Assembly: GCA_044225565.1 (NCBI GenBank)
Contig: JBGAIL010000057.1
Coordinates: forward strand, 1-26,153
Origin: CAVXAE01 sp044225565
GTDB lineage: Bacteria > Pseudomonadota > Gammaproteobacteria > Steroidobacterales > Steroidobacteraceae
Length of the DNA stretch: 26,153 nucleotides
Reading direction: 5' to 3'
Shown here: positions 15,355 through 23,157 of the stretch, piece after piece
Layout of the letters: every line of letters begins with the position of its first letter
How positions within the stretch are numbered: position 1 is the stretch's first letter
Notes under the pieces: generated by a model
Seen by the model: the letters and a program-made list of their open reading frames with translations, nothing else
Told to the model about the DNA's origin: nothing
Databases searched by the model: none
Position numbers and translations under genes: made by a program

Positions 15355-15588
15355 GCCACGCGGGACGTCTCGCCGCGTGACCGCTCCCCGCATGCTTCGT
15401 CGTTTCGCCCTGGCCTTCGGGCTGGTGCTCCTCGTAGGAGCGGGCACGGTGTATCTTGGGCTGCGGGCATCCGCTGTCACCTTATTATCGGGCGGGTTTC
15501 GCAGAATGGGCCGAAGGCCGGCCGCTGCCGTTCCTGCCGGATGGGGCGCGACATCGGCTGGAGCTGCGGCCACGGTAAACTGTCCCGC
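15355..15588. other. Spacer between pyk and patatin gene, with a possible gene stub
   Basis: After the 7-bp inverted repeat next to the pyk stop, a GTG-started frame (15377-15592, 71 codons) encodes a short basic N-terminus and one clear hydrophobic segment (RFALAFGLVLLVGAGTVYLGL), then loses all protein-like character. It could be a remnant of a membrane or exported protein, or a tiny membrane protein. It overlaps the patatin start. TAAACT at 15576-15581, seven bases before the patatin ATG, looks like a -10 element, which would imply an almost leaderless transcript. None of this is strong. Confidence 0.35.
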
Positions 15589-16794
15589 ATGAGCCAGCAC
15601 GTCAAAGAAAGACGGCGCAAGCCCGGCACGGTGCCGACGTTGGGCCTGGTGCTCACAGGCGGCGGCGCGCGCTCGGCGTATCAGGTGGGCGTGCTGAAGG
15701 CGCTGGTGGAGATGCTGCCGCGCGCCCGCAATCCGTTTGAAGTGATCGTGGGCACATCGGCGGGAGCCGTGGCGGCGGGCGTGCTTGCCTCCGAGGCGCA
15801 TCACTGGCGGCGCGCCGTCGCGGGGCTCGAGAGCGTCTGGGCGAACTTCCACGTCGCGCAGGTGTTTCACTCGGATCGGATCCACATGCTGCGGGGTGGC
15901 CTGCATTGGCTCATCTCGCTCGTTTCGAGCGGCGTCGTGCTCTCTCCGCCGAAGGCGCTGCTGGACAACGATCCGCTGTGGGATCTGCTGAAGACGAGCA
16001 TCGACTGGGCGGGCGTGCGCACCAGTATCCGCCGTGGCCATCTGCGCGCGCTGGCGCTGTGCGCGACCAGCTACGTCTCCGGACAGTCCGTCGCATTCTT
16101 CGACGGAGTGGAAGAGATCCCGGAATGGACCCGTGCCCAGCGCATCGGGCGGCGCACGAAGCTCACGCTGGATCACCTGATGGCGAGCGCGGCCATCCCG
16201 ATGCTGTTCCCGCCGATCCCGCTCAACAACGAATACTTCGGCGACGGCGCCATGCGTCAGCTGAATCCATTGAGCCCCGCGGTGCACCTGGGTGCAGACC
16301 GTATGCTCATCGTCGGCGTGCGCGCGCGTCGTGCGGCCGGCGTGGCGGTACCGCGGCAGCCAGTACTCCCGCCGACGCCTGGGCAGATCTTCGGCTACAT
16401 GCTGGATACGCTGTTCACGGACCAGGTGTTCGGCGATCTCGAGCAGCTCGAGCGGATCAATCAGCTGGTGCTCGCCGCTCCGCAGGCGGCTCCAGGGCTG
16501 CGCTGCGTCGAGACATTGATGCTCGCGCCGAGTGTGGATCCTCGCGAGATCGCCGCGCGGACATCGCTGAGATGCCGCCCGGCCTGCGCGCTATTGCGCG
16601 TGATGGGCGCGAAGGACGTGTCGGCAGCCAGCTCGCGAGCTATCTCATGTTCGAGCGTGGCTATACCTGCGAACTCGCTCAACCTCGGCTACAAGGATGC
16701 CATGGATACCGAGGACGCGCTGCTCGCCTTCGCGGGCGAGAAGCCTTCGGTAGCATCCACGGCGGCGGCGCCAGCGGTGGCACAGGCGACATGA
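15589..16794 (+). CDS. Patatin-like phospholipase (C-terminus frame-scrambled)
   Basis: This is a predicted lipid acyl hydrolase with a Ser-Asp dyad. The 401-residue reading has the oxyanion motif GGGARSAYQVG at 24-34, the nucleophile elbow GTSAG with Ser57, and the DGA motif with Asp219 (YFGDGAMRQ). The start at 15589 precedes a basic leader (HVKERRRK) and the first strand. From about residue 324 to 364 (bases 16558-16680) the open frame gives an unlikely Ser/Ala/Cys-rich sequence. Alternating with the other frame recovers family-like pieces: IAEMPPGLRA, LLRVMGAKDV, GSQLASYLMFERGY and LGYKDAM. Four small indels are therefore likely, and the frame happens to be restored. Sequencing error is more likely than real decay. 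The substrate is unknown. Confidence 0.85.
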   Translation: MSQHVKERRRKPGTVPTLGLVLTGGGARSAYQVGVLKALVEMLPRARNPFEVIVGTSAGAVAAGVLASEAHHWRRAVAGLESVWANFHVAQVFHSDRIHMLRGGLHWLISLVSSGVVLSPPKALLDNDPLWDLLKTSIDWAGVRTSIRRGHLRALALCATSYVSGQSVAFFDGVEEIPEWTRAQRIGRRTKLTLDHLMASAAIPMLFPPIPLNNEYFGDGAMRQLNPLSPAVHLGADRMLIVGVRARRAAGVAVPRQPVLPPTPGQIFGYMLDTLFTDQVFGDLEQLERINQLVLAAPQAAPGLRCVETLMLAPSVDPREIAARTSLRCRPACALLRVMGAKDVSAASSRAISCSSVAIPANSLNLGYKDAMDTEDALLAFAGEKPSVASTAAAPAVAQAT

Positions 16795-16872
16795 GCAGGA
16801 AACTCCGGCTGCCATCGCTTCGCGACCGGCGTAACATGTCGCTCCCCACGAGAGTAGAGATGGCTCAGGCGA

Positions 16873-17034
16873 ATGACTGCGACCGGAAAGCCGCGCGCGG
16901 GATTCGACCTCAGCCTGGTCGAGGAGAACCTGCGTTTGACGCCTATTCAACGTGTCCAGCAGCTCCAGGAGGCATTGATTCTCGTGCTGGAGCTCGAGAA
17001 GGCGGGTCGAGCCTTGCGCGCCGATGCTGAGTGA
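16873..17034 (+). CDS. Small helical protein upstream of nucleotidyltransferase remnant
   Basis: This 53-residue frame is short but protein-like: FDLSLVEENLRLTPIQRVQQL followed by an amphipathic helix (QEALILVLELEKAGRALRA). Its N-terminal half recalls small proteins (F-D-P...L-x-L-T-P-x-E-R) that I know as frequent upstream partners of minimal nucleotidyltransferase genes in toxin-antitoxin-like modules; this is from memory and unverified. Its stop overlaps the start of the following frame by 11 bases (17024-17034), the usual coupling in such pairs. No strong ribosome-binding site was seen. Confidence 0.5.
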   Translation: MTATGKPRAGFDLSLVEENLRLTPIQRVQQLQEALILVLELEKAGRALRADAE

Positions 17035-17394
17035 GCTGCTGCACCGTCTTTGCAGCGCGGGGATCGACGTCGTCGTCGGGGGCCTTGCCGGTACCGTGCA
17101 CGGGTCTGCTCTCGTCACCAAGGATATCGATAGGCCATTCGTGATCTGAATCCCGTGCATCGGCTGACGTCGCCGCGACGATCGTTTCTGGATGACACGG
17201 ATCTCGACGGAGCGTTCAAGAACCTCTATTTGCAGACCTCGCTGGGTCCGGTGGAGATCGAGCTGTTCGGTGCGCGCTGCCGGGTCATTTCGCTGGAGGA
17301 CCTGATCAGGGCGAAAGAGGCATTGGGGCGGGAGAAGGACCGGCTCGCCGTGAAGGAGCTTCGGGCCATCGCGGAAAAGCGGCAGCGGGAATGA
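17024..17394 (+). pseudogene. Nucleotidyltransferase-fold gene, internally deleted
   Basis: The first piece (17024-17149, 41 residues) has the opening of a minimal nucleotidyltransferase domain: LHRLCSAGIDVVVGGLAGTVHG followed by SALVTKDID, giving the GG and D-x-D elements. It then hits a stop. The second piece resumes in another frame at 17134 (AIRDLNPVHRLTSPRRSF) and runs to 17394, ending with EIELFGARCRVISLEDLIRAKEALGREKDRLAVKEL, the typical end of AbiEii/DUF-type nucleotidyltransferases. About 20 residues seem to be missing at the junction, and perhaps more between LGPV and EIELFG. Because the catalytic half and the rest are out of frame, the gene is probably inactive, unless the junction is an assembly fault as suspected for its neighbour. 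Confidence 0.55.
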
Positions 17395-17413
17395 TCAAGG
17401 CGCTGCGCCGTCC

Positions 17414-18769
17414 TCACGTCAGGAACAACGTCCCCAGCCCCAGCAGCGTCGCGAACCCGATGCAGTCCGTGAACGTCGTCAGGATCACGCCTGCCGACAG
17501 CGCCGGGTCGATCTTCAGCCGCCGCAGCACCAGCGGCACCATCACCCCTACGGCGGCGGCGGCGAGCAGGTTGATCAGCAACGCCGCGCCGATGATCACC
17601 GAGATCTTCCACGTGCCGAAGCGCAGGCTGGTGATGAGGCCGAGCACCACGGCCCAGATCAATCCGTTGAGACCACCGACGCCCACTTCTTTCAGCAGCA
17701 GCCAGCGCGCGTTTTCCCACGCCACCTGACCGAGGGCGAGGCCGCGGATGATCAACGTCACGGTCTGCGTGCCGGCGATGCCACCCATGCTCGCCACCAT
17801 GGGCATCAGTGCGGCGAGAGCCGCGACTTTCTCGATGGTGCCCTCGAATCGCTGCACCACTATGCTGGCGAGCAGGGCCGTGCACAGATTGATACCCAGC
17901 CATACCAGGCGGCGGCGGGTGGATACGAGTACTCCCGCGAACACATCCTCCTCGTCGCGCAGGCCGGCCATGCTCAGCACTTCGTGAGCGGCTTCCTCGC
18001 TGATGACGTCCACGACGTCGTCGATAGTGATGCGACCGAGCAGCCGGCCTTCCGCGCTCACCACGGCCGCGGAGACCAGGTCGCGGTCCTGGAAGATCTG
18101 CGTGACTTCGTGCGCGGGCGTGGCCGGGTCGATGCGTGGGGCTTCGCTTTCCACCATCTCGCCGACGGGGCGCTCCGGATCTTCGGTGAGGAGGCGGGTG
18201 AGGGCGATGGTGCCGAGGTACCGGTCGTGGCGGTCCACCACGAAGAGGCTGTCCGTCTTCTCCGGCAGTTCGCCGCGCATGCGCAGGTAGCGCAGCACCA
18301 CCTCCACGGAGACATCCGGGCGCAGGCTCACGGTGTCGGTGTTCATGAGGCCGCCGGCGCTGTCCTCGGGATAGCTCAGCACGGTGCTCAGACGTTCCCG
18401 GTCCTGCTGATCCATGGACTTGAGCAACTGCAGCGTCACGGTCTCGGGCAGGTCGCCGACGAGGTCGGCGAGGTCGTCGAGCTCCATGTCCTCGGCGGCG
18501 GCGAGCAACTCGTCCGCATCCATGCCTTCGATGAGCGCCGAGCGCACGTTGTCGTTCAGCTCGAGCAGCACCTCGCCCTCGAGCTCATGGTCCACGAACT
18601 CCCACACCATCTCACGCTGGGGGGCGGGCAGGGACTCGATGAGTAGCGCGATCTCCGAGGGATGCATCGCGTTGATCATCCGGTGCGCCGGGCGTAGCGC
18701 ACCCTGACCCAGTGCGGCGCGCAGGGCCCGAAGGCGGCTTTCCTTCTCGGATTTGAGTTCGGCGTTCAT
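17414..18769 (-). CDS. mgtE: Magnesium transporter MgtE
   Basis: This homodimeric inner-membrane Mg2+ channel is gated by cytosolic Mg2+. The 451-residue protein has an N-terminal alpha-helical superhelix (about 1-130), a pair of CBS domains (about 138-260, with GGLMNTDTVSLRPD and GRITIDDVVDVI), a connecting helix and five membrane segments (about 287-451). The conserved pore region reads SMGGIAGTQTVTLIIRGLALGQV, and the Mg2+-binding Asp is Asp435 in TTFTDCIGF. The start at 18769 fits the family. A perfect 7-bp hairpin (18777-18793) sits just upstream of the ATG and may affect translation; no known magnesium riboswitch was recognised. In related genomes mgtE closes the PTS-Ntr/rapZ cluster, consistent with rapZ lying next to it here. 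Confidence 0.95.
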   Translation of the reverse strand: MNAELKSEKESRLRALRAALGQGALRPAHRMINAMHPSEIALLIESLPAPQREMVWEFVDHELEGEVLLELNDNVRSALIEGMDADELLAAAEDMELDDLADLVGDLPETVTLQLLKSMDQQDRERLSTVLSYPEDSAGGLMNTDTVSLRPDVSVEVVLRYLRMRGELPEKTDSLFVVDRHDRYLGTIALTRLLTEDPERPVGEMVESEAPRIDPATPAHEVTQIFQDRDLVSAAVVSAEGRLLGRITIDDVVDVISEEAAHEVLSMAGLRDEEDVFAGVLVSTRRRLVWLGINLCTALLASIVVQRFEGTIEKVAALAALMPMVASMGGIAGTQTVTLIIRGLALGQVAWENARWLLLKEVGVGGLNGLIWAVVLGLITSLRFGTWKISVIIGAALLINLLAAAAVGVMVPLVLRRLKIDPALSAGVILTTFTDCIGFATLLGLGTLFLT

Positions 18770-18776
18770 GGGCGTA

Positions 18777-18793
18777 CCGCGCCGTTGGCGCGG
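18777..18793 (-). promoter_or_regulatory. Perfect hairpin immediately upstream of mgtE
   Basis: CCGCGCC and GGCGCGG pair perfectly around a three-base loop, ending eight bases before the mgtE ATG on the minus strand, where a ribosome-binding site should be. A second perfect palindrome, GCCCGCGCGGGC, lies at 18804-18815. Either could block ribosome access or mark the end of the rapZ transcript; neither has a T-run. Confidence 0.4.
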
Positions 18794-18896
18794 CGGGAGT
18801 GTAGCCCGCGCGGGCGGAAAGGCAATCAGGCACGCTGGTTTGGTAGCGACCGCGGTGCTCGCCCGCTTCGATTCGAGCGGAGCCGTGTGTCGGGGA

Positions 18897-19790
18897 CTAG
18901 GCGATCGAGCGCTTCGGCTGGTACAAATTTTCGCCGGGCAGGCTGCTATGGCGCGCGGCTACGTCCGGAAACCGCGCGGCGAATCGCTCGGCAAGCCGTT
19001 CGGCGATGTACACGGAACGGTGCTGGCCGCCGGTGCAGCCGATGGCGACCGTGGTGTAGCGCGGTTGTTGCGCTCGTATTCGGGGATGCGTGCCGCGATG
19101 AAGCGCTCGATGTCGTCGATGAGGCGGCCCGCGTCCTCCTGCGCTTCGAGGAACGCCACCACGTCCGCGTCCCGGCCGGTGAGTTTGCGCAGGTTGGGCT
19201 CCCAGTACGGGTTGGGCAGGGAGCGGGCGTCGAACACGAAGTCCCGCGCACGTCGCCGGGGATGCCGTGCTTGAACCCGAACGACTCGAACGTGAGCGAG
19301 AGCCGGCCAGGCGCGTGCCCTTCCAGGCGTTGGATGGTTTCGCGCAGCTCGTGGACGCCCATGCCCGAGGTGTCTATGACCAGGTCCGCAGCGTTGATGA
19401 TGGGCTCGAGCAGCTGGCGCTCGAGCGCGATGAACTCGCGCAGGTCGAGCCTGGCGCGGCTCATGGGGTGGATGCGGCGCGTCTCCGCGAAACGTCGCAG
19501 CAGCTCCTCGTCGCCCGCCACGAGGAACAGCACTTCGCACTGGATGCCGCTGCGCCGCAGCTCGTCGATGAGCTTGGGCACGGTGGCGATCTCCGCCGCC
19601 GTGTTCCGCGCGTCGAGCCCGATGGCGGTGCGGTCGTAGGTCGCCTCCGGGCTGTGCACGGTGTGCAGGATGAAGGGCTTCAGCAGCGCGGCCGGGATGT
19701 TGTCGATGCAATAGAAGCCGAGGTCCTCCAGCATGTGGAGCTACGCTCTTGCCCGGAGCCGGACAGGCCGCTGACGATGATGATGCGCAT
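18897..19790 (-). pseudogene. rapZ: RNase adapter protein RapZ, reading frame broken (probable sequence errors)
   Basis: RapZ is an NTP- and RNA-binding protein that in E. coli guides decay of the GlmZ small RNA and so controls glucosamine-6-phosphate synthesis. Reading from ATG 19790 gives MRIIIVSGLSGSG, then the P-loop is broken by one extra G (about 19752) and two missing bases (about 19741). The longest frame (from 19734, MLEDLGFYCIDNIPAALL) runs to FKHGIPGD near 19249. The next frame continues DFVFDARSLPNPYWEPNLRKL to YERNNR near 19058. The third frame completes VAIGCTGGQHRSVYIAE and ends at the TAG at 18897. All parts of a normal-length RapZ (about 290 residues) are present, so consensus errors are likelier than decay. 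The gene lies 120 bases after hpf; no ptsN or hprK lies between. Confidence 0.85.
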
Positions 19791-19910
19791 GGTCAGGGCG
19801 GGGAGGAAGGACGCGAGGTGCCGGACATGCGGTACCGGCGCATCAGGCCGGTCGCGCCTGGCCTGCGCGCGTCGGCTGGAATTTCCGGTACTGCGTCGAG
19901 ACCCGTTCCA

Positions 19911-20234
19911 TCACAGCCGGGCGGCGGCGTGCCGGCCCTCGGCGTTGTGGTGGTCCTTGCGCTTCTCCTTGTGCTTCCTCACGCAGCGCTCCAGCTTGTC
20001 GGCCATCAGGTCGATGGAGTGGTACATGTTGCCGTCGATCGCGTCCGCGTGGATGGCCTGCCCGCTCACGTGCATCGTCGCCTCCGCCTTGTGCCTCAGC
20101 TTCTCGACGGTCAGGACCACGTGGACGTCGATGACTTGATCGAAGTGCCTGGCGATCCGCTCCATCTTCTTTTCGACCGAGGCGCGCAGTGCCGGAGTGA
20201 TCTCGACATGGTGACCGGAGAGGCTGATCTGCAT
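19911..20234 (-). CDS. hpf: Short-form ribosome hibernation promoting factor
   Basis: HPF binds the 30S decoding region in slow growth, blocks tRNA and mRNA binding and promotes 100S ribosome dimers (short form acting with RMF). The 107-residue protein is the short type: it has the N-terminal beta-alpha fold (MQISLSGHHVEITPALRASVEKKMERIARHF), the basic segment ending DLMADKLERCVRKHKEKRKDHH, and no long dimerisation domain. The start at 20234 has a strong AAGGAG ribosome-binding site six bases upstream, the best in this cluster. It is 26 bases downstream of rpoN on the same strand, as in most proteobacteria. Confidence 0.95.
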   Translation of the reverse strand: MQISLSGHHVEITPALRASVEKKMERIARHFDQVIDVHVVLTVEKLRHKAEATMHVSGQAIHADAIDGNMYHSIDLMADKLERCVRKHKEKRKDHHNAEGRHAAARL

Positions 20235-20260
20235 GGACGTTCTCCTTGGTGGCGTGACAA

Positions 20261-21700
20261 TCACATCAATCGGGATCCCGCGCGCCGGCGCTCGTTGGAA
20301 GGCGCTATGCCCATCGCCTCGCGATATTTCGCGACGGTGCGGCGCGCCACGGGGATGCCTTCGCCGGAGAGCAGCTCGGCGATGCGGCCGTCGCTCAGCG
20401 GTGTCTCGGCGTCCTCGTCCTTGATGAGCTTGCGGATCTTCGCGCGGATGGCCGTGGAAGAGGTGCCGGAGCCGTCCGCCCCCTCGACCTGGCTCGAAAA
20501 GAAATAGCGCAGCTCGAACACGCCGCGCGGAGTGTGCATGTACTTGCCCGAGGTGACGCGCGAGATGGTCGATTCGTGCATCTCGATCGCTTCGGCGATG
20601 TCCTTGAGGATCATCGGCCGCATGTGCTCCTCGCCGTGCTCGAGGAACGCCGTCTGCCTCTCCACGATGGAGCGTGCCACCTTCATCAGGGTCTCGTTGC
20701 GGATCTCCAGGCTCTTCAGCAACCAGCGGGCCTCCTGCAGCTGCGCCCGCATGGTGGCGTGGCTCGCGTTGCGGCCGATGAGGCTGGCATAGCCCTGGTT
20801 CAGCCGCACGCGCGGCAGCGTGGCGGAGTTGATCTCCACCGCCCAGCCGCCCTGCTCCGTGCGGCGTACGAAGACGTCCGGAACCACATACTCGGCCTTG
20901 CCGGCGCTCACCACCGCGCCGGGCCGGGGATGACAGGAGCGCACCAGCGCCAGCGCCGCCGCGAGCTCGTCTTCGGTGGACTGCAACTCCCGGCGCAGCA
21001 GGGTGAGCTCCCGGTCTGCCACGCGCTCCAGGTGATGGCGGGCAATGCGGATCGCCAGCTCCAGTCCCGGTGTCTGCGGCTGCAGCTGCTGCAGCTGCAG
21101 CTCGATGCACTCTCCGACGGAGCGAGCGCCGACGCCCGGCGGATCCAGCGCCTGCACCAGCGCGAGCACGTGCTCGATCTCCGTGGGCTCGCACTCGAGC
21201 TCGGGCCTCAAGGTGCTGGCGATCTCCTCGAGCGACTCGGTGAGATAGCCGTCTTCGCTGATCGCATCCACGATGCCTCGCGCGACGGCGAGGTGGCGCG
21301 GCTCGAGCCGCGCGAGCTCGAGCTGGCCCAGGAGGTATTCCTGCAGCGATTCACCCGCGCCGTCCGCGAATTCCTGCTGGCGGTCGTCGTCGTCGCTCTG
21401 GCTCCACGGCGTCTCGGAGGCGCCGACGCTCTGCTCGCCCCAGCTCTCCTCGACGACTTCGACGGTGCTTTCGGCCTTGCGGACGGCAGGCTCGGGCGGA
21501 GCGGGCGGCTCGACGGCCTCGAGGATGCCGGTGGATTCGGTGTCTTCCACGGGCTCGAGCATCACGTTGCTCTCGAGCAGCTCGCGGATATGGGCCTGCA
21601 GCTCGAGTGCCGGCATCTGCAGGAGGCGGATCGCCTGTTGCAGCTGCGGCGTCATGGTCAGTTGCTGACCCAGACGCAGCTGCAGGGACGGTTTCAACAT
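20261..21700 (-). CDS. rpoN: RNA polymerase sigma-54 factor
   Basis: Sigma-54 directs RNA polymerase to -24/-12 promoters that need AAA+ activators. The 479-residue protein has the Gln/Leu-rich activator-interaction region (LKPSLQLRLGQQLTMTPQLQQAIRLLQMP), an acidic variable region, the core-binding domain, the DNA-binding part with MHESTISRVTSGKYMHTPRGVFELRYFF, and the RpoN box ARRTVAKYRE at 452-461. The ATG at 21700 matches the family start but has no Shine-Dalgarno sequence. A TTG at 21730 directly follows AGAGGAAAGGA, and a GC-rich inverted repeat lies between it and the ATG, so either a slightly longer protein or leader control is possible. lptB lies 50 bases upstream. Confidence 0.96.
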   Translation of the reverse strand: MLKPSLQLRLGQQLTMTPQLQQAIRLLQMPALELQAHIRELLESNVMLEPVEDTESTGILEAVEPPAPPEPAVRKAESTVEVVEESWGEQSVGASETPWSQSDDDDRQQEFADGAGESLQEYLLGQLELARLEPRHLAVARGIVDAISEDGYLTESLEEIASTLRPELECEPTEIEHVLALVQALDPPGVGARSVGECIELQLQQLQPQTPGLELAIRIARHHLERVADRELTLLRRELQSTEDELAAALALVRSCHPRPGAVVSAGKAEYVVPDVFVRRTEQGGWAVEINSATLPRVRLNQGYASLIGRNASHATMRAQLQEARWLLKSLEIRNETLMKVARSIVERQTAFLEHGEEHMRPMILKDIAEAIEMHESTISRVTSGKYMHTPRGVFELRYFFSSQVEGADGSGTSSTAIRAKIRKLIKDEDAETPLSDGRIAELLSGEGIPVARRTVAKYREAMGIAPSNERRRAGSRLM

Positions 21701-21750
21701 GACGGTGCGCACGGGGCCGGCAGCCCCCAATCCTTTCCTCTAAAGACTCG

Positions 21751-22476
21751 CTACAACCGAAACGACTGGCCCAAGTACACCTCACGCACTTGGGGGTTGG
21801 CAAGGATTTCTTCCGCCGTTCCGGCGGCGATCACGGTGCCCTGATTGACGATGTAGGCACGCCCGCAGACCCCCAGCGTCTCGCGGACATTATGGTCAGT
21901 GATGAGCACGCCGATGCCGCGCGCCGTGAGCTCCCGGATGATGCGCTGGATGTCGATCACCGACAGCGGATCGACGCCGGCGAAGGGCTCGTCCAGCAGC
22001 ATGAAGCGAGGCTCGGCCGCCAGCGCCCGGGCGATCTCCACCCGGCGGCGCTCGCCACCCGACAGCGAGATGCCCAGGCTCTTGCGCACGTGGCCGATGC
22101 GCAGCTCTTCCAGCAGCTCCTCGAGCCGTTGCTCGCGCGCCGCGCGGTCGAGATCGTCCCTCGTTTCCAGGATGGCGAGAACGTTGTCTTCCACCGACAG
22201 CTTGCGAAACACGGAGGCTTCCTGCGGCAGGTAGCCGAGGCCCATGCGCGCGCGCTTGTGCATGGCCAGATGGGTGAGATCGGCATCGCCGAGCTGCACC
22301 TTGCCGGCGTCGCAGGGGACGAGCCCGACGATCATGTAGAACGCCGTGGTCTTGCCGGCGCCGTTCGGGCCCAGCAGGCCCACCACTTCGCCATTGGCCA
22401 CGGTGAGCGAGAGGTCGCGGACGACCTGTCGCGACTTGTAGCTCTTGGCGAGGTTCGAGGCGACCAGCGCCGTCAC
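21751..22476 (-). CDS. lptB: LPS export ABC transporter ATP-binding protein LptB
   Basis: LptB dimers power extraction of lipopolysaccharide from the inner membrane by LptF/LptG and its passage over the LptC-LptA bridge. The protein has Walker A GPNGAGKTT, the Q-loop PQEAS, the signature LSGGERRRVEIARAL, Walker B RFMLLDEPFAGVDP and the H-loop ITDHN. I take the GTG at 22476 (TALVASNLAKSYKSRQVV) as the start; it gives 241 residues, the length of the E. coli protein. An 11-N gap begins 12 bases upstream of it, so a start inside the gap cannot be excluded. Apparent continuity with lptA across the gap is an artefact of the arbitrary gap length. Confidence 0.94.
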   Translation of the reverse strand: MTALVASNLAKSYKSRQVVRDLSLTVANGEVVGLLGPNGAGKTTAFYMIVGLVPCDAGKVQLGDADLTHLAMHKRARMGLGYLPQEASVFRKLSVEDNVLAILETRDDLDRAAREQRLEELLEELRIGHVRKSLGISLSGGERRRVEIARALAAEPRFMLLDEPFAGVDPLSVIDIQRIIRELTARGIGVLITDHNVRETLGVCGRAYIVNQGTVIAAGTAEEILANPQVREVYLGQSFRL

Positions 22477-22487
22477 GGCGTCGGGTC

Positions 22488-22498
22488 NNNNNNNNNNN
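22488..22498. other. Assembly gap (11 N) between lptA and lptB
   Basis: Eleven undetermined bases lie between the visible end of lptA and the start of lptB. The lptA stop codon and possibly the lptB ribosome-binding site fall in the gap. The true gap length is unknown. Confidence 0.98.
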
Positions 22499-23157
22499 GT
22501 CGCCCCCTGGGGCGGCGCCGGCTTGTCGGGCTTGAGGAGGGTCTTGGTGCCATCCTTCGGATTGATGGTGATCTGCACGCGTTGGGCTCCGTCGGGCGAG
22601 GTCGTCGCCTGCACCTTTTCCTTGCGGATGTCGTACACCAGCAGCGGACCGCTGATCTCGTTCTGGCCGTTGCTCAGCCAGGCATCGTTGGCGAAGCGCA
22701 CGGTGCCAGCCCTGATCTCGTAGATGATCTCGCCCGCGCGCCCGCGGGCAGTATCGGCAGAGCCGGCGGTCTGCTTCTGCTCGAACTGTGCCGGTGAGCC
22801 CTTCACCGTGGCGCGCGTGATGCGGTTGTCGCGGAACTCGACGATGGCGCGGTCCGACTGCATGGTGCCACGACTCTCGGCCTTGACGCGCACGTTGCCG
22901 GAGAATTCCCAGCGGCTGTCGTTGAAATCGATGCCGGTGGCCTCGGCGCGATCGGCGCTGATCGACACGTCGCCCTGGGAGATGGTGATGTTGCGCATCA
23001 CCGTCTTGCCCGTGCGGAAGTCGGTCTCGAAGGGGCCGCTGTTGAGCAGGATGGGCGCCTTGGACGAGTCGACACGCTCCGCGCCATGAGTCGTCACCGC
23101 GGCGGCCGTGAAGGGCAGCGCCGCCGCGAGCAGGCTAATGAGGCGTGAAGCTGCCAT
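22499..23157 (-). CDS. lptA: Lipopolysaccharide transport periplasmic protein LptA (3' end in gap)
   Basis: LptA forms the periplasmic filament that carries lipopolysaccharide from LptC to LptD. About 219 residues are visible. A signal peptide (SRLISLLAAALPFTAAA, cut after about residue 20-25) precedes an OstA/beta-jellyroll region: GKTVMRNITISQGDVSISAD, FSGNVRVKAE, GTMQSDRAIVEF, ARGRAGEIIYEIRAGTVRF and NEISGPLLVYD. A proline-rich tail (KPDKPAPPQGA) leads into the N gap, which hides the stop codon. The start at 23157 overlaps the end of lptC by 23 bases, implying coupled translation. Confidence 0.93.

Noticed and set aside
14716..16287. Long minus-strand open frame (523 codons) opposite pyk and the patatin gene
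   Set aside because: It spans two real plus-strand genes, has no recognisable domain and shows typical shadow composition.
19911..21194. Long minus-strand frame that includes hpf (427 codons)
   Set aside because: Only the last 107 codons are HPF; the rest is an off-frame reading of rpoN.
21751..23157. Apparent LptA-LptB fusion protein
   Set aside because: The frame joins only through 11 N bases of arbitrary number; the two products belong to different compartments.
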